From Metapseudomonas resinovorans DSM 21078 (GTDB lineage: Bacteria; Pseudomonadota; Gammaproteobacteria; Pseudomonadales; Pseudomonadaceae): 64,000 nt of DNA. Shown piece by piece: positions 41,812 through 52,617 of the stretch (within the stretch, counting starts at the first letter, position 1; each line of letters opens with the position of its first letter). The notes under the pieces were generated by a model. It made no database searches, was not told the origin of the DNA, and worked only from the letters and a program-made list of their open reading frames with translations. A program made the translations under genes and the position numbers. The stretch covers positions 62,001 through 126,000 of the forward strand of contig NZ_AUIE01000013.1 in the NCBI RefSeq assembly GCF_000423545.1, written 5' to 3'.

Positions 41812-43158
41812 TCAGCTGCCCGCAACCGTCATCCGCTCGATCAGGACAGACCCGGTGCGAATGTTGCCGCGCAGCTCCAGGTCGCTGCCCACAGCGACTA
41901 TCTGGCGGAACATGTCCTTCAGGTTTCCCGCGATGGTTACTTCCTGCACCGGGAACTGGATCTCGCCATTCTCCACCCAGTAACCAGCTGCGCCGCGGGA
42001 GTAGTCGCCGGTCACCATGTTCAGTCCCTGCCCCATCAACTCGGTCACAAGGAGGCCGCGCCCCATACGTCGCAGCAGCGCGGCCTGGTCTTCCTGGCCG
42101 TGGCTGACGAAAAGATTGTGCACGCCGCCAGCGTTCGCCGTGCTGGGCAGGCCCAGCTTGCGCCCGGAGTAGGTGCCGAGGATGTACGACACAAGCTCGC
42201 CATTCTCGACGAATGGCTTGGCGTAGGTCGCCAGACCGTCGTTGTCAAAGGCCGCGCTGGCCATCGCGCGCGGGATGTGCGGGCGCTCGTCGATGGACAG
42301 CCACTCGGGAAACAGGCGCTGTCCAAGAGCACCTTCGAGGAAGGACGACTTGCGGTAGAGATTGCCTCCGGAAATTGCCCCAAGGAAGCTGCCGAACAGG
42401 CCGGTTGCCAGCTCGGCGGCGAACAGCACCGGTACTTCGCAGGTCGGTACCGGACGTGCACCAAGACGAGCCGCTGTCCGCTCGGCCGCGCGGCGTCCGA
42501 TGCTGACCGGGTCGGCGAGCTGATTGCCGATACGGTTAACGTCATACCAATAGTCGCGCTGCATCTGTCCCTGGCTCTCGGCGATCATCACGCAGCTCAG
42601 GCTGTGACGGGTGCTGGCATAACCGCCGACGAAACCATGGCTGTTACCGTAAACCCTGCAGCCCTGATGGGTGTTGAGGGTAGTGCCGTCCGCCTTGCTG
42701 ACGCGCTTGTCGGTCTCGAATGCCGCCGTCTCACAGATCAGCGCCTGCTCCACCGCCTGTTCGGGGGTTATGGACCACGGATGGTAGAGATCGAGCTCCG
42801 GCAGATCGCGGGCCATCAGTGCCGCGTCGGCCAAGCCTGCGCATTCGTCCTCGGATGCGTGCTTGGCAATGGCCAGGGCCGCAGCCACAGTCTCGCGGAT
42901 CGCATCGTCGCCGCTCGCCGACGTACTGGCAGAGCCCTTGCGCTGACCCACATACAGGGTGATTCCGAAGCCTTGATCGCGGTTGAACTCGACTGTTTCC
43001 ACCTCGCCCTGGCGAACGGTGGTGGACAATCCCTGCTCTACTGAAACAGCCACCTCACAAGCGCTGGCACCCTGACGCCGGGCTTCGGCGAGGATGCGCT
43101 CGACCCGCGCCTGCAATTCCGGCAATGCTTCCGGGCCGACCACTTCTACTTCACTCAT
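41812..43158 (-). CDS. pmbA: Metalloprotease PmbA (TldE)
   Basis: Non-catalytic partner of TldD in a heterodimeric peptidase that trims unfolded peptides; in E. coli it matures microcin B17 and degrades CcdA. 448 residues from ATG 43158 (GGAG upstream). The HExxxH motif of TldD is absent, as expected for TldE. tldD is encoded 0.7 kb away, beyond darP. Confidence 0.93.
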   Translation of the reverse strand: MSEVEVVGPEALPELQARVERILAEARRQGASACEVAVSVEQGLSTTVRQGEVETVEFNRDQGFGITLYVGQRKGSASTSASGDDAIRETVAAALAIAKHASEDECAGLADAALMARDLPELDLYHPWSITPEQAVEQALICETAAFETDKRVSKADGTTLNTHQGCRVYGNSHGFVGGYASTRHSLSCVMIAESQGQMQRDYWYDVNRIGNQLADPVSIGRRAAERTAARLGARPVPTCEVPVLFAAELATGLFGSFLGAISGGNLYRKSSFLEGALGQRLFPEWLSIDERPHIPRAMASAAFDNDGLATYAKPFVENGELVSYILGTYSGRKLGLPSTANAGGVHNLFVSHGQEDQAALLRRMGRGLLVTELMGQGLNMVTGDYSRGAAGYWVENGEIQFPVQEVTIAGNLKDMFRQIVAVGSDLELRGNIRTGSVLIERMTVAGS

Positions 43159-43302
43159 AGCCACTCCAGTTCAATAATTCCTCGACACGACGGGCGCAAC
43201 CTGGCGCCTCGCCGCACGTACCGCACTCCGGCGGCGCCAGCCGGGCCGGACAAGGCGGCCCCGACTGGTTATCATGGCGGCGTTTCCCATTGGACCACCC
43301 CC

Positions 43303-43824
43303 ATGTCTGAATTCCTCGACGACGACTTCTCCGGCGAGAAGAGCAAAACCCAGGTCAAGCGCGAGCTGCACGCCCTGCAGGAGCTCGGTGAGCGCCTGAC
43401 GACCTTCAAGCCCGACGTGCTGGCCAAGCTGCCACTGACCGACGCCCTGCAGCGAGCCCTGGCGGAAGCGCCGAAGCACAAGGCACACGTTGCCCGCAAA
43501 CGGCACATCCAGTACATCGGCAAGCTCATGCGCGAGCAGGACATCGACGCCATTGTCGGCCTGATCGACCAGCTCGACAGCTCCACCCGCGAGTACAACG
43601 AACGCTTCCACGCCCTGGAACGCTGGCGCGACCGTCTGATCGAGGGTGGCGATGCCGCCCTGGAAAGCTTCGTCGCCGACTACCCGGATACCGACCGCCA
43701 GCACCTGCGCGGCCTGATCCGTCATGCCCAGCACGAAGTGGCCCACAACAAACCACCGGCCGCCGCGCGCAAGGTGTTCAAATACATCCGCGACCTGGAC
43801 GAGGCCAAGCGCGGCTTGCGCTGA
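43303..43824 (+). CDS. darP: Ribosome-associated protein DarP (YjgA)
   Basis: 50S assembly factor of 173 residues, highly charged and helical ('[19 protein letters not shown]'), associated with late large-subunit precursors in E. coli. Divergent from pmbA, convergent with tldD; the yjgA-pmbA pairing is conserved in proteobacteria. Confidence 0.92.
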   Translation: MSEFLDDDFSGEKSKTQVKRELHALQELGERLTTFKPDVLAKLPLTDALQRALAEAPKHKAHVARKRHIQYIGKLMREQDIDAIVGLIDQLDSSTREYNERFHALERWRDRLIEGGDAALESFVADYPDTDRQHLRGLIRHAQHEVAHNKPPAAARKVFKYIRDLDEAKRGLR

Positions 43825-43830
43825 TCCTTC

Positions 43831-43853
43831 CGGGGGCCGCCATCAGGCCCCCG
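43831..43853. terminator. Short GC hairpin between darP and tldD
   Basis: CGGGGGCC / GGCCCCCG with a 7-base loop, starting 6 bases after darP and reaching into the 3' end of tldD. No T-run, so its strength as terminator is doubtful. Confidence 0.45.
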
Positions 43854-45285
43854 TCCCGCCTACCGTTATTGCATCGATCTTCAGGGTCGGCTGACCCACG
43901 CCCACCGGCACCGACTGACCGTCCTTGCCACAGGTACCCACGCCGCTGTCCAGTGCCAGGTCATTGCCGACCATGGACACCCGGCTCATGGCCTCCGGAC
44001 CGTTGCCGATCAGGGTAGCGCCCTTCACCGGCGTGGTGATCTTTCCGTTTTCGATCAAGTACGCCTCGCTGGTGGAGAAGACGAACTTGCCGCTGGTGAT
44101 GTCCACCTGGCCACCTCCGAGGTTGGCGCAGTAGATGCCGCGTTCCACCGAGGCGATGATCTCCTGCGGATCGCTCTTGCCGGCCAGCATGTAGGTGTTG
44201 GTCATGCGTGGCATCGGCAGGTGCGCGTAGGACTCCCGGCGACCGTTGCCGGTGCGCGCCACCTTCATCAGGCGGGCGTTCAGCTTGTCCTGCATGTAGC
44301 CCTTGAGCACACCGTTTTCGATCAGCGTGGTGCACTGGGTCGGGGTGCCCTCATCGTCAACGCTGAGGGAGCCACGGCGATAGGCCAGGGTGCCGTCGTC
44401 GACGATGGTGCAAAGACTGGAAGCCACCTTCTCGCCGATGCGGCCGCTGTAGGCTGAGCTGCCCTTGCGGTTGAAGTCGCCTTCCAGGCCGTGGCCCACG
44501 GCTTCATGCAGCAGCACACCGGACCAGCCAGCTCCCATCACCACCGGCAGGGTACCAGCCGGCGCGGGAACAGCTTCCAGATTGACCAGGGCCTGGCGCA
44601 GCGCCTCGCGGGCATAGCCCATGGCGCGGTCTTCCTGGAGGAAATAACGGTAGTCGGTACGTCCGCCGCCGCCATGGCCACCGCGCTCGCGGCGGCCGTT
44701 CTGCTCGACGATCACACTGACATTGAAACGCACCAGCGGGCGCACATCGGCGCCCAGGCTGCCGTCGCTGGCGGCGATCAGGATGCGCTCCCAGACGCCG
44801 GCCATACTCACAGTCACTTGCTTGATGCGTGGATCGAGCGCACGGGTGGCGGCGTCGACCTTCTTCAGCAGCTCGACCTTCTCGGCACGGCTGATCACAT
44901 CCAGCGGGCTGCTGGAATCGTAGAGCCGGGTAATCTGCGGGCTGGCGAAGGCCTGCACCCGCCCTTCCTGCCCGGCACGGGAAATGGAACGCGCGGCCCG
45001 CGCGGCCTGGCGCAAGGCATCCGCCGTGATGGCATTGCTGTAAGCGAACCCGGTCTTCTCGCCGGACTGGGCACGCACGCCGACGCCCTGATCGAGATGG
45101 AAGCTACCTTCCTTGACGATGCCGTCCTCCAGCATCCAGGACTCGGAAATCTGCCCCTGGAAATACAGATCGGCAGCGTCGATGCCTGGACCGGCCAGCT
45201 CTCCGAGGATTTCCGGCAACTGCTCGATACTGAGGTCACCAGGTGCCAGCAGATGCTCGCTGACAGATAACAAGACGTCGCTCAT
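43843..45285 (-). CDS. tldD: Metalloprotease TldD
   Basis: Catalytic subunit of the TldD/PmbA peptidase. The zinc motif HExxxH is intact ('[14 protein letters not shown]'). 480 residues from ATG 45285 ('[13 protein letters not shown]'); the frame is open farther upstream inside the nitrilase gene but this start overlaps the nitrilase stop (ATGA). Confidence 0.95.
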   Translation of the reverse strand: MSDVLLSVSEHLLAPGDLSIEQLPEILGELAGPGIDAADLYFQGQISESWMLEDGIVKEGSFHLDQGVGVRAQSGEKTGFAYSNAITADALRQAARAARSISRAGQEGRVQAFASPQITRLYDSSSPLDVISRAEKVELLKKVDAATRALDPRIKQVTVSMAGVWERILIAASDGSLGADVRPLVRFNVSVIVEQNGRRERGGHGGGGRTDYRYFLQEDRAMGYAREALRQALVNLEAVPAPAGTLPVVMGAGWSGVLLHEAVGHGLEGDFNRKGSSAYSGRIGEKVASSLCTIVDDGTLAYRRGSLSVDDEGTPTQCTTLIENGVLKGYMQDKLNARLMKVARTGNGRRESYAHLPMPRMTNTYMLAGKSDPQEIIASVERGIYCANLGGGQVDITSGKFVFSTSEAYLIENGKITTPVKGATLIGNGPEAMSRVSMVGNDLALDSGVGTCGKDGQSVPVGVGQPTLKIDAITVGGTGA

Positions 45286-46136
45286 AACTTCTCCGTACGC
45301 GCCGGCCCGGGAGTGGCCGGCGTCATGAATCTTCTGTGGGTGCTCACCGGCATGCGCTGGCGGATGGCCGCCTGCTCGTCCGCGTCGCGACTGGCAAGCA
45401 ACACGGCTTCGCCCTGAGCCCGCTCGGCCAGTACCCGCCCCCAGGGGTCGACGATGGCCGAATGGCCGAAGGTTTCGCGCGGGCCGGGGTGCATACCGCC
45501 CTGCCCTGCCGCCAGCAGGTAGCACTGGGTTTCGATCGCGCGAGCACGTACCAGCACTTGCCAGTGCGCCGCGCCGGTCACGGCGGTGAAGGCCGAGGGA
45601 GCGCTGATCAACTCGGCGCCGGCTTCGCGCAGTGCGCCATACAACTCGGGAAAGCGCAGGTCGTAGCAGACGGTCAGACCGAGCCGACCGACCGGCGTGT
45701 CCGCCACCACTACCTGTGCGCCATGGGCGTAATCGTCGGATTCGCGGTAGCGGCCGCGAGTGTCGGTGACGTCCACATCGAACAGGTGGATCTTGTCGTA
45801 GCGCGCAGCTCGTTCGCCATGCTCGTCGATCAGCAGGGAGCAGGCGTTGGCCTTGTCCGCAGGCCGGCCGTCGGGCGGTAGCGGCAGGGTGCCAGCCACT
45901 ATCCAGAGCTTGAGATCGCGGGCGGCCTGGCGCAACCAGGGCAGGATCGGTCCCCGGCCTTCCGCCTCGGCACGCCCCAGCTCGGCGAGATCCCGACGGC
46001 CGATGGCGGCGAAGTTCTCAGGCAGCACCGCCAGGCGGGCACCGCCTTCGGCAGCCTGTTCCAGCAGGCGGCGAGCGCTGGCGAGGTTAGCCAGGACATT
46101 GTCCTGGCTAACCATCTGAATTACGGCAAGGGACAT
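45282..46136 (-). CDS. Carbon-nitrogen hydrolase (nitrilase/omega-amidase family)
   Basis: 284-residue member of the nitrilase superfamily with the Glu-Lys-Cys triad: Glu in 'LPENFAA', Lys in '[11 protein letters not shown]' and Cys in '[14 protein letters not shown]'. Closest in style to Nit1/YbeM, which hydrolyses deaminated glutathione (metabolite repair); this substrate is inferred. Placed between yhdP and tldD, coupled to tldD by a 4-base overlap. Confidence 0.9.
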   Translation of the reverse strand: MSLAVIQMVSQDNVLANLASARRLLEQAAEGGARLAVLPENFAAIGRRDLAELGRAEAEGRGPILPWLRQAARDLKLWIVAGTLPLPPDGRPADKANACSLLIDEHGERAARYDKIHLFDVDVTDTRGRYRESDDYAHGAQVVVADTPVGRLGLTVCYDLRFPELYGALREAGAELISAPSAFTAVTGAAHWQVLVRARAIETQCYLLAAGQGGMHPGPRETFGHSAIVDPWGRVLAERAQGEAVLLASRDADEQAAIRQRMPVSTHRRFMTPATPGPARTEKL

Positions 46137-46192
46137 CGGAATCTCCGTTCAAGGCATGGAATGCATGCTAACCCAAGCTGCGAAAGCCCGCT

Positions 46193-49100
46193 TCAGCGAG
46201 GCTTTTCAAAAGGCTTGTCGAACGTGATCTTGGGGCTCTTCCAGGAACCTTCAACCTTATATTGCACACTCGCGAAGCGCGCGACCCTGTCGCCCAGCAG
46301 CTTGTCCACCACGAAGAGCGCGCCGCCAATGGCCGGTGCTCCGACGATCAGCGCCGCCAGCGGCAAGTTGTTGGTCACCGGCAGGGTCACCAGCAGCTTG
46401 GCATTGATGCGATCAGCGGCCAGGTCCATGGTGCCGTCCAGCTCCAGGCCACTGGACGGGCCTTCGAGCGTAATGGGCTCGCGGGTGACGAAACGGCCGT
46501 CACTGCCCACCAACAGCCCCTTGACCCGGTCATAAGCCAGGCCTTTGCCCAGCAGATCGGAGAAGTCCAGGCGCAAGCGCCGACCGATGGAGTTGAAGTT
46601 GAGCAAGCCAAACACCCGAAGCGCCTGGGCGCTACCCTCCACTTCGACGAACTGACCATTGCTCAGGCTGGCATCCAGGGAACCGGAATAACGCTTGAGA
46701 CTGACCCAGGCCGGCGACCCCGGCCAACGGCCATCGGCGTCCAGGCGGAAGCGCTCGCTGGTGGCTGACGGCGCAAAGTTCCAGGCCTTGAGCACGTCCG
46801 CCAGGTTCTTGCCTTCCATCCGCCCCTTGTACCAGGAGCTGCTGCTTTCAGCCGTGCCTTCCCAACCTGCCGCCCCGGTGACCTTCAATCCCCTGAGGTC
46901 AAGGTTCAGTTCGCTGAAATTCACGCCCTTGGCGTCAGGCCGAGCCTTGAACGACCAGGCCCCCAGAGGCGAGTCCCCCAGAACGACCTGATCGATGCGC
47001 ACATCCAGTGCCGGTACCTGGCGCGGATCGACACCGGCCAGCGGATCGGGCTTGGCATCCGCCTCGGCATCGTTCTCCGGCGGCTTCGGCAGGCGTATCT
47101 GCTTCAAATGGATATCAATGGGCGCGCCTTTGGCATCAGCCATCGCCACGTTCCCCTGCATCAGGGCGCTGTCCAGGCCCAGGTTCCAGCCGTTGGCAGA
47201 CCGGTCCAGATTGACCTTGAGATCGTCCAGGCTCATGCCAAAGCCCTTGAACCGGCCGATTTCCAGATTGGCACTGCTCAGCATGCGGGCCTTATCGGCG
47301 CCGTCACGGGGAGCATACCGCTTGGCCAGCTCCAGCCAGGGCGCGGTGTCCAATTCGTCCACCCGGCCACGGATGCGCAGGCCCTTTCCCCCGGGTGGAG
47401 TCGCCGTGCCGCCCCCTAGAACCAGGTCGCCCCGTGCTTCGTCCAACTTGCCCACGGGCGCAGCCAGGGCCAGGCTGGCAAGCCCGGCATAGTCCAGCCA
47501 GTAGCGCCGCTCGTCGCCGTCCAGGGTCATGCGCCAGGTCGCATCCCGGGTTTCGCCGGCCAGCTTGCCAAAAGGGGCCGGCAACTCGACCGCCAGGCCT
47601 TTGAGACTGGAATCGATGCGCAGTTGGCTATCCTTGCCGTCCAGACTCAGGTTCAAGCTGTAGGGCAAGCTGCCCGAAGCCGGCAGCGGCTGGGTCACGC
47701 CGAGCCAGGCGGTGAGGTCTTTCAGGGTGATGCTGCCGTTGGCGAGGATGCGCGAACGGGCGTTACCGTTGCTGCCTTCGGCCTGGGCCTTGGCCCGGAC
47801 TTCGCGTCCAAAGGCTTGGCCACGGATATCCTGGGCGCTGAGGCCCTTGTCGGTGTCGTAGCGGAATGCGCCCTTGAGCTGGGTCAAAGACAGATCGGGG
47901 CGGGCGATCTTCAAGTGCGCGTCGGCGGTACTGAGATCCACCACCACGTGGGGCGGATGGCCCTTCTCCAGCGGGATATCCAATTGCAGCCTGCCGTCAA
48001 GAGTGCCCTGTCCCTGCCAGCCAGCGAAAATGTTCGCAGTGCCCATCGGGGTTTCCTGAAGAATCTTCAGGCCGTCGGTGAAGCTGCTGTCCAGCTGGGC
48101 GTCCAATAGCAGACGCGGCACTTCGCCAGCCTCTACGTGGGGCACTTCAGCCTCAGCGTCGCTCACCCGGCTGTCGAGGATGCGTCCATCCGGCACCTTG
48201 ATCCGCACGCCGGAGTCCTCGATGAACACGTCACCACGGGCCTCGCGCAGTTCCGGCCAGCCGGGTTGGTACGCCAGTTCGGCGTCACGCACCTTGAAGA
48301 ACAGGCTGAGGGAACGCGCCTCCGGATCGGCGCCTTGGGCCAGTGAACCCTGGTACTGGAAGAAACCCTCATCCACCGCACCTCCCTTGATGGCCTCCTT
48401 GAGCCATTTGGCCAGGGCCGGACTGAGCCCCGGCGAACGGGTCGGCAGGTACTTCTCGGTGTAGCGTGCATCGCCTTCGCGCAGGCCGACACGCAGGTCC
48501 ATGTAGTCCTCTGCCTCTGGCGCGCGCATCAAGCGAATCAGCATGTCACCGGCAATATGCCCCTCTTCGCCCTCCAGGCGCATGTACGGGCTGACAAGGG
48601 TGAAGGCGGTATCGTCCAGGCTCCAGGTCAACCGGGCGTTCGCTTCGCGGTAGTGCCAGGGTTTGGGAAAGAGGTGGTCGAGGTGCAGGGTGAAATCGTT
48701 GGAATCCAGGCGCAACTCGCCCTGGGACAGGTCCCCCGCCAGACTGCCACTGACGTTCTCGACGGCGGGCGCGCCGTGGTAGGCGTTGAAACCGACATCG
48801 TCGAGGTTGCTGCTGAAGTCCAGGCGCTTGGCGCCTTCCTGAAGTGGGCGGTAATGCAGGCTCAGGTTGCGCAGGGCACCCCGCGGCTTCAGGCCAGCCA
48901 CAGCGGCGGCGGCGGCTTCCGGCAGCGGGATCAGCGCCTCCACGACCGGTAGCAAGGGCGCCACCTCCAGTCGGTCGGCGCTCAGCGCCCACTCGGGTCG
49001 CTCACCCGCCGTGTGATCGAGACGAAGATGGGCCTCGCCCCAGCGCGTCTCTCCGATGTTCGCAGCAAGGGAATCGAGCAGGACCTGGAACCCCTCATCG

Positions 49101-50011
49101 GTCCGGGTGAAATAGGCATTGAGCCCGACGTTGCTCAGGGTGACCGCCTTGCGTTTGGCGTAGGCGCCGCGTACTTCGGGCGCATGCAGCTTGGCGACAG
49201 CACGCCGCATACTGCCCTTGCTCCATTCGCCCCAGACTTCGCCCCCTGCCTGCAGGCGCTGAAGACGCCAGTCACGGGTCAGGCTGGCGGGCAGCCAGCG
49301 CGCCCAATCGGTTTGCGGCAGGCTGAGATAGAGTTCCGCATCATTTTGCAGCCAGGCGTCGGAATTGAGGCGGGTTCTCAGGCGCAGGGCAATCGGCTGC
49401 CCATCGGGTAGGGTGAAGCGGCCATCGAGGCGCTGGCGTCTACCACTGGCTTTCAGCGTGGCGCTGACATAGGTGAAGCTCGTGGATGCCTGTCCTTCGG
49501 ATTCCAGGGTGAGCTGGCTGTTCAGCACGGATACGTGGCCAATCTGCTGCAGCAGGGCGCGGACCTGCCGGGGGCCTGGGAGCGGCTTGTCCGAGTTGCT
49601 GGCAAGACCTTCCAGATGCCATTTTCCAGCCTTGTCCTGGCTCAGGCCGACCTGGACGCCATCCAGCTCCAGCCGGGCGATACGTGGCTGCCGCGCCAAC
49701 AGACTGCCAAGCACGTCAGGCACCACGCGTATCTGATCCACGCGCAGGACGCCATTGCCCTCGCCCAACACGACGTCGTGCGCAATCAGCAGCGGCGACA
49801 GCCCATGCCAACGCCCTTCCAGGCTGCCGATCTCAATCGGCTGCCCCAGCGCGGCAGAGGCCCTGGCTTCTGCTTCGGCACGGTACTCAGCCACGAATGG
49901 CACCAGTTCGCGCCCCAGGCTGACATATAGCGCCGACAGCACCAGGAACAGGGCGCAAAGACCCAGTGACCAGCGCAGCGTGCGCATCAACCAGCGGGCT
50001 ATGGCTTCCAC
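46193..50011 (-). CDS. yhdP: AsmA-family lipid-transport protein YhdP
   Basis: Very large envelope protein (1272 residues) with one N-terminal transmembrane helix (about 15-33) and a long repeated beta-groove (RBG) region. YhdP, TamB and YdbH are proposed bridges carrying phospholipid to the outer membrane in E. coli. The AsmA-like C-terminal block 'GRLRLDFSDLLGKGLAYDRV' is clear. It lies 9 bases after rng, in one block with maf and mreBCD upstream. Confidence 0.93.
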   Translation of the reverse strand: MEAIARWLMRTLRWSLGLCALFLVLSALYVSLGRELVPFVAEYRAEAEARASAALGQPIEIGSLEGRWHGLSPLLIAHDVVLGEGNGVLRVDQIRVVPDVLGSLLARQPRIARLELDGVQVGLSQDKAGKWHLEGLASNSDKPLPGPRQVRALLQQIGHVSVLNSQLTLESEGQASTSFTYVSATLKASGRRQRLDGRFTLPDGQPIALRLRTRLNSDAWLQNDAELYLSLPQTDWARWLPASLTRDWRLQRLQAGGEVWGEWSKGSMRRAVAKLHAPEVRGAYAKRKAVTLSNVGLNAYFTRTDEGFQVLLDSLAANIGETRWGEAHLRLDHTAGERPEWALSADRLEVAPLLPVVEALIPLPEAAAAAVAGLKPRGALRNLSLHYRPLQEGAKRLDFSSNLDDVGFNAYHGAPAVENVSGSLAGDLSQGELRLDSNDFTLHLDHLFPKPWHYREANARLTWSLDDTAFTLVSPYMRLEGEEGHIAGDMLIRLMRAPEAEDYMDLRVGLREGDARYTEKYLPTRSPGLSPALAKWLKEAIKGGAVDEGFFQYQGSLAQGADPEARSLSLFFKVRDAELAYQPGWPELREARGDVFIEDSGVRIKVPDGRILDSRVSDAEAEVPHVEAGEVPRLLLDAQLDSSFTDGLKILQETPMGTANIFAGWQGQGTLDGRLQLDIPLEKGHPPHVVVDLSTADAHLKIARPDLSLTQLKGAFRYDTDKGLSAQDIRGQAFGREVRAKAQAEGSNGNARSRILANGSITLKDLTAWLGVTQPLPASGSLPYSLNLSLDGKDSQLRIDSSLKGLAVELPAPFGKLAGETRDATWRMTLDGDERRYWLDYAGLASLALAAPVGKLDEARGDLVLGGGTATPPGGKGLRIRGRVDELDTAPWLELAKRYAPRDGADKARMLSSANLEIGRFKGFGMSLDDLKVNLDRSANGWNLGLDSALMQGNVAMADAKGAPIDIHLKQIRLPKPPENDAEADAKPDPLAGVDPRQVPALDVRIDQVVLGDSPLGAWSFKARPDAKGVNFSELNLDLRGLKVTGAAGWEGTAESSSSWYKGRMEGKNLADVLKAWNFAPSATSERFRLDADGRWPGSPAWVSLKRYSGSLDASLSNGQFVEVEGSAQALRVFGLLNFNSIGRRLRLDFSDLLGKGLAYDRVKGLLVGSDGRFVTREPITLEGPSSGLELDGTMDLAADRINAKLLVTLPVTNNLPLAALIVGAPAIGGALFVVDKLLGDRVARFASVQYKVEGSWKSPKITFDKPFEKPR

Positions 50012-50019
50012 TCAGCGCC

Positions 50020-51477
50020 TCAGAGCAGGACCACGTCGTACTGTTCCTGGGAATACATGGTTTCCACCTGGAACTTGATCGGCCGCCCGATAAAGGCTTC
50101 CAGATCAGCGACGTTGCCCGACTCTTCATCCAGAAGTCGATCCACCACCTTCTGGTTCGCCAGCACGAGGTAGCCTTCGGCCTGATAGGCCCGGGCCTCC
50201 CGCAGTATCTCGCGGAAGATTTCGTAGCAGATGGTTTCTGCGGTTTTCAGCAGGCCACGGCCCAGGCAACTGGCGCAAGGCTCGCAGAGCACCTGGATCA
50301 GGCTCTCGCGGGTACGCTTGCGGGTCATCTGTACCAGTCCGAGCTCGGTGATACCGATGATGTTGGTCTTGGCGTGGTCGCGTTCCAGCTGCTTCTCCAG
50401 GGTACGCAGCACCTGGCGCTGGTGCTCTTCATCTTCCATGTCGATGAAGTCGATGATGATGATCCCGCCCAGGTTGCGCAGGCGCAGCTGGCGAGCAATG
50501 GCGGTGGCCGCCTCGAGATTGGTCTTGAAGATGGTCTCTTCGAGGGTGCGATGGCCGACGAAGGCACCGGTGTTCACATCGATCGTGGTCATCGCCTCGG
50601 TCGGGTCGATGATCAGGTAGCCACCCGACTTCAGCAGCACCTTACGCTCCAGGGCCTTCTGGATTTCATCCTCGACGCCGTAGAGGTCGAAGATCGGCCG
50701 TTCACCGGGGTAATGCTCCAGTCGATCGGAAACTTCCGGCATCAACTCGTCGACGAACTGGGTCACTTTCTGGAAGGTCTCGCGCGAGTCGATGCGAATC
50801 TTCTCGATGCGCGGGTTGACCAGGTCACGCAAGGTGCGCAGGGCGAGGCTGAGGTCTTCGTAGATGACCGACGGTGCCGAAGCGGTCTGCATCTGCGAGG
50901 AAATCTGCTCCCACAAGCGGCGCAGATAACGGATGTCCGCCAGGATTTCATCAGCGCGGGCGCCGTCAGCGGCAGTACGCAGGATGAAGCCACCGGCCTC
51001 CTCGATGCCTTCGGCGGCAATGCAGTCGGCCACCACCTGCTTGAGGCGCTCGCGCTCGGCCTCGTCCTCGATCTTCAGGGAAATGCCCACATGGCTGGTA
51101 CGTGGCATGTACACCAGGTAACGCGAGGGTATCGACAGCTGGGTGGTCAGGCGAGCGCCCTTGCTGCCGATCGGGTCCTTCGTGACTTGCACGACCAGGC
51201 TCTGACCCTCATGCACCAGTGCGCTGATGCTCTCCACGGCACTGCCTTCGCGGTTGCTGATTTCCGAGGCATGAATGAACGCCGCGCGATCGAGGCCGAT
51301 GTCGACGAAAGCCGCCTGCATGCCCGGCAGTACCCGCACCACCTTGCCCTTGTAAATGTTGCCGACGATGCCGCGACGCAAGGTGCGCTCCACATGCACC
51401 TCCTGCAGCACGCCGTTCTCCACTAGCGCCACGCGCGATTCCATCGGCGTGATATTGATCAGTATTTCTTCGCTCAT
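50020..51477 (-). CDS. rng: Ribonuclease G
   Basis: Endoribonuclease of the RNase E/G family, processing the 5' end of 16S rRNA. The 485 residues have an N-terminal S1 domain (about 38-125, 'GNIYKGKVVRVLPGMQAAFV'), the catalytic core with metal-binding Asp ('TIDVNTGAFVG', 'GIIIIDFIDM') and the zinc-link cysteines 'CEPCASCLGRG'. It lacks the long C-terminal scaffold of RNase E. Confidence 0.96.
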   Translation of the reverse strand: MSEEILINITPMESRVALVENGVLQEVHVERTLRRGIVGNIYKGKVVRVLPGMQAAFVDIGLDRAAFIHASEISNREGSAVESISALVHEGQSLVVQVTKDPIGSKGARLTTQLSIPSRYLVYMPRTSHVGISLKIEDEAERERLKQVVADCIAAEGIEEAGGFILRTAADGARADEILADIRYLRRLWEQISSQMQTASAPSVIYEDLSLALRTLRDLVNPRIEKIRIDSRETFQKVTQFVDELMPEVSDRLEHYPGERPIFDLYGVEDEIQKALERKVLLKSGGYLIIDPTEAMTTIDVNTGAFVGHRTLEETIFKTNLEAATAIARQLRLRNLGGIIIIDFIDMEDEEHQRQVLRTLEKQLERDHAKTNIIGITELGLVQMTRKRTRESLIQVLCEPCASCLGRGLLKTAETICYEIFREILREARAYQAEGYLVLANQKVVDRLLDEESGNVADLEAFIGRPIKFQVETMYSQEQYDVVLL

Positions 51478-51486
51478 GCCGTTGAC

Positions 51487-52077
51487 CTATCCCAGGTGCT
51501 GCCAACAAGGAATGCCGAACCCGGCGAGCATTTCCGCCGTTTCCAGCAGCGGCAATCCCACTACCGCTGAATAACTGCCCTCAACGCGACTGACGAATAC
51601 CGCACCCAGCCCCTGAATAGCGTAGCTGCCGGCCTTGTCGGCGGGCTCGCCGCTGGCCCAGTAGGTTTCCATTTCGATTCGGGAAATGGGACGAAAGCGC
51701 ACCCGACTGGCCACCACCCGCGTTTCGCAGCGATCCACAGCGGCCAGTGCAACCGCAGTGAGCACCTCATGCTCGCGACCGGACAACTGCTCCAGAATGG
51801 CCAGCGCATCGTCGCGATCGACCGGCTTGCCAAGAATGCGGCCATCAAGCACCACCGCGGTGTCTGCCCCCAGTACGCAGGCCGCGCGGGTCTCGGCCAG
51901 GCTGGCGAGACCAGCCAGGGCCTTCTCGCGCGCCAGACGCTCGACATAGGCGTTTGCTGGCTCGTCCGGCAGGGCGGTTTCGTCGATGGAGGCGATCAGG
52001 GGGATATAGGGAACGCCGATCTGTGCCAGCAGCTCGCGCCGACGCGGCGACCCCGAAGCCAGGTACAGCGTGGCCAT
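51487..52077 (-). CDS. maf: Maf-family nucleotide pyrophosphatase (dTTP/UTP type)
   Basis: House-cleaning nucleotide pyrophosphatase of 196 residues. The Maf signature '[17 protein letters not shown]' and '[18 protein letters not shown]' are clear. The gene is between mreD and rng as yhdE is in E. coli, which favours the dTTP/UTP subgroup. Confidence 0.92.
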   Translation of the reverse strand: MATLYLASGSPRRRELLAQIGVPYIPLIASIDETALPDEPANAYVERLAREKALAGLASLAETRAACVLGADTAVVLDGRILGKPVDRDDALAILEQLSGREHEVLTAVALAAVDRCETRVVASRVRFRPISRIEMETYWASGEPADKAGSYAIQGLGAVFVSRVEGSYSAVVGLPLLETAEMLAGFGIPCWQHLG

Positions 52078-52128
52078 GCGGACTTCTCCCTGTCGAAGAC
52101 AGAGGCTTGCGACATGGCCGCAAGCCGA

Positions 52129-52617
52129 TCAATTGACGTTGAGGCGGCGACTCGTACCGCGCAGGGCGGCATAAACCCAAGGCCAGAGCAACGCGCTGAC
52201 CAGGGCGGGCAGCAGGAAGACCAGGGTCGGGGGACGATTACCGGTGAGAGCATTGAGCCACAGCTGTACCAACTGGGCCAGGCCGAAAACTACGAGCAGC
52301 ACCAAACACTGCTGCCACATGGGGAACATGCGCAGCCGCTGGTGCAAGGTCAGCACCAGGAAGGTGATCAGGGCGAGAATCAAGGCGTTCTGACCTAGCA
52401 AAGTGCCATAGAGCACATCTTCCGCCAGGCCCAGCATCCAGGCGGTGGTCATGCCCACGCGGTGCGGCAGGGCGAGCGTCCAGTAGGTAAGGAAGAGCGC
52501 CAGCCAGAGCGGCCGGCCGATTTCCATGAAGCTGGGCACCGGCCCGACGCTGAGTACCAGCGCCAGGATCAGACTGACCCAGATCACCCAGCCATTGTTG
52601 GAGCGCTGGCCGACCAT
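52129..52617 (-). CDS. mreD: Rod shape-determining protein MreD
   Basis: Polytopic membrane protein (162 residues, about five helices) of the elongasome. ATG 52617 overlaps the mreC stop (TGATG); the longer frame adds only a preceding TTG codon. Confidence 0.93.
   Translation of the reverse strand: MVGQRSNNGWVIWVSLILALVLSVGPVPSFMEIGRPLWLALFLTYWTLALPHRVGMTTAWMLGLAEDVLYGTLLGQNALILALITFLVLTLHQRLRMFPMWQQCLVLLVVFGLAQLVQLWLNALTGNRPPTLVFLLPALVSALLWPWVYAALRGTSRRLNVN

Noticed and set aside
49966-51426. Plus-strand open frame (486 codons) opposite rng
   Set aside because: Antisense shadow of RNase G; composition unlike real proteins here.
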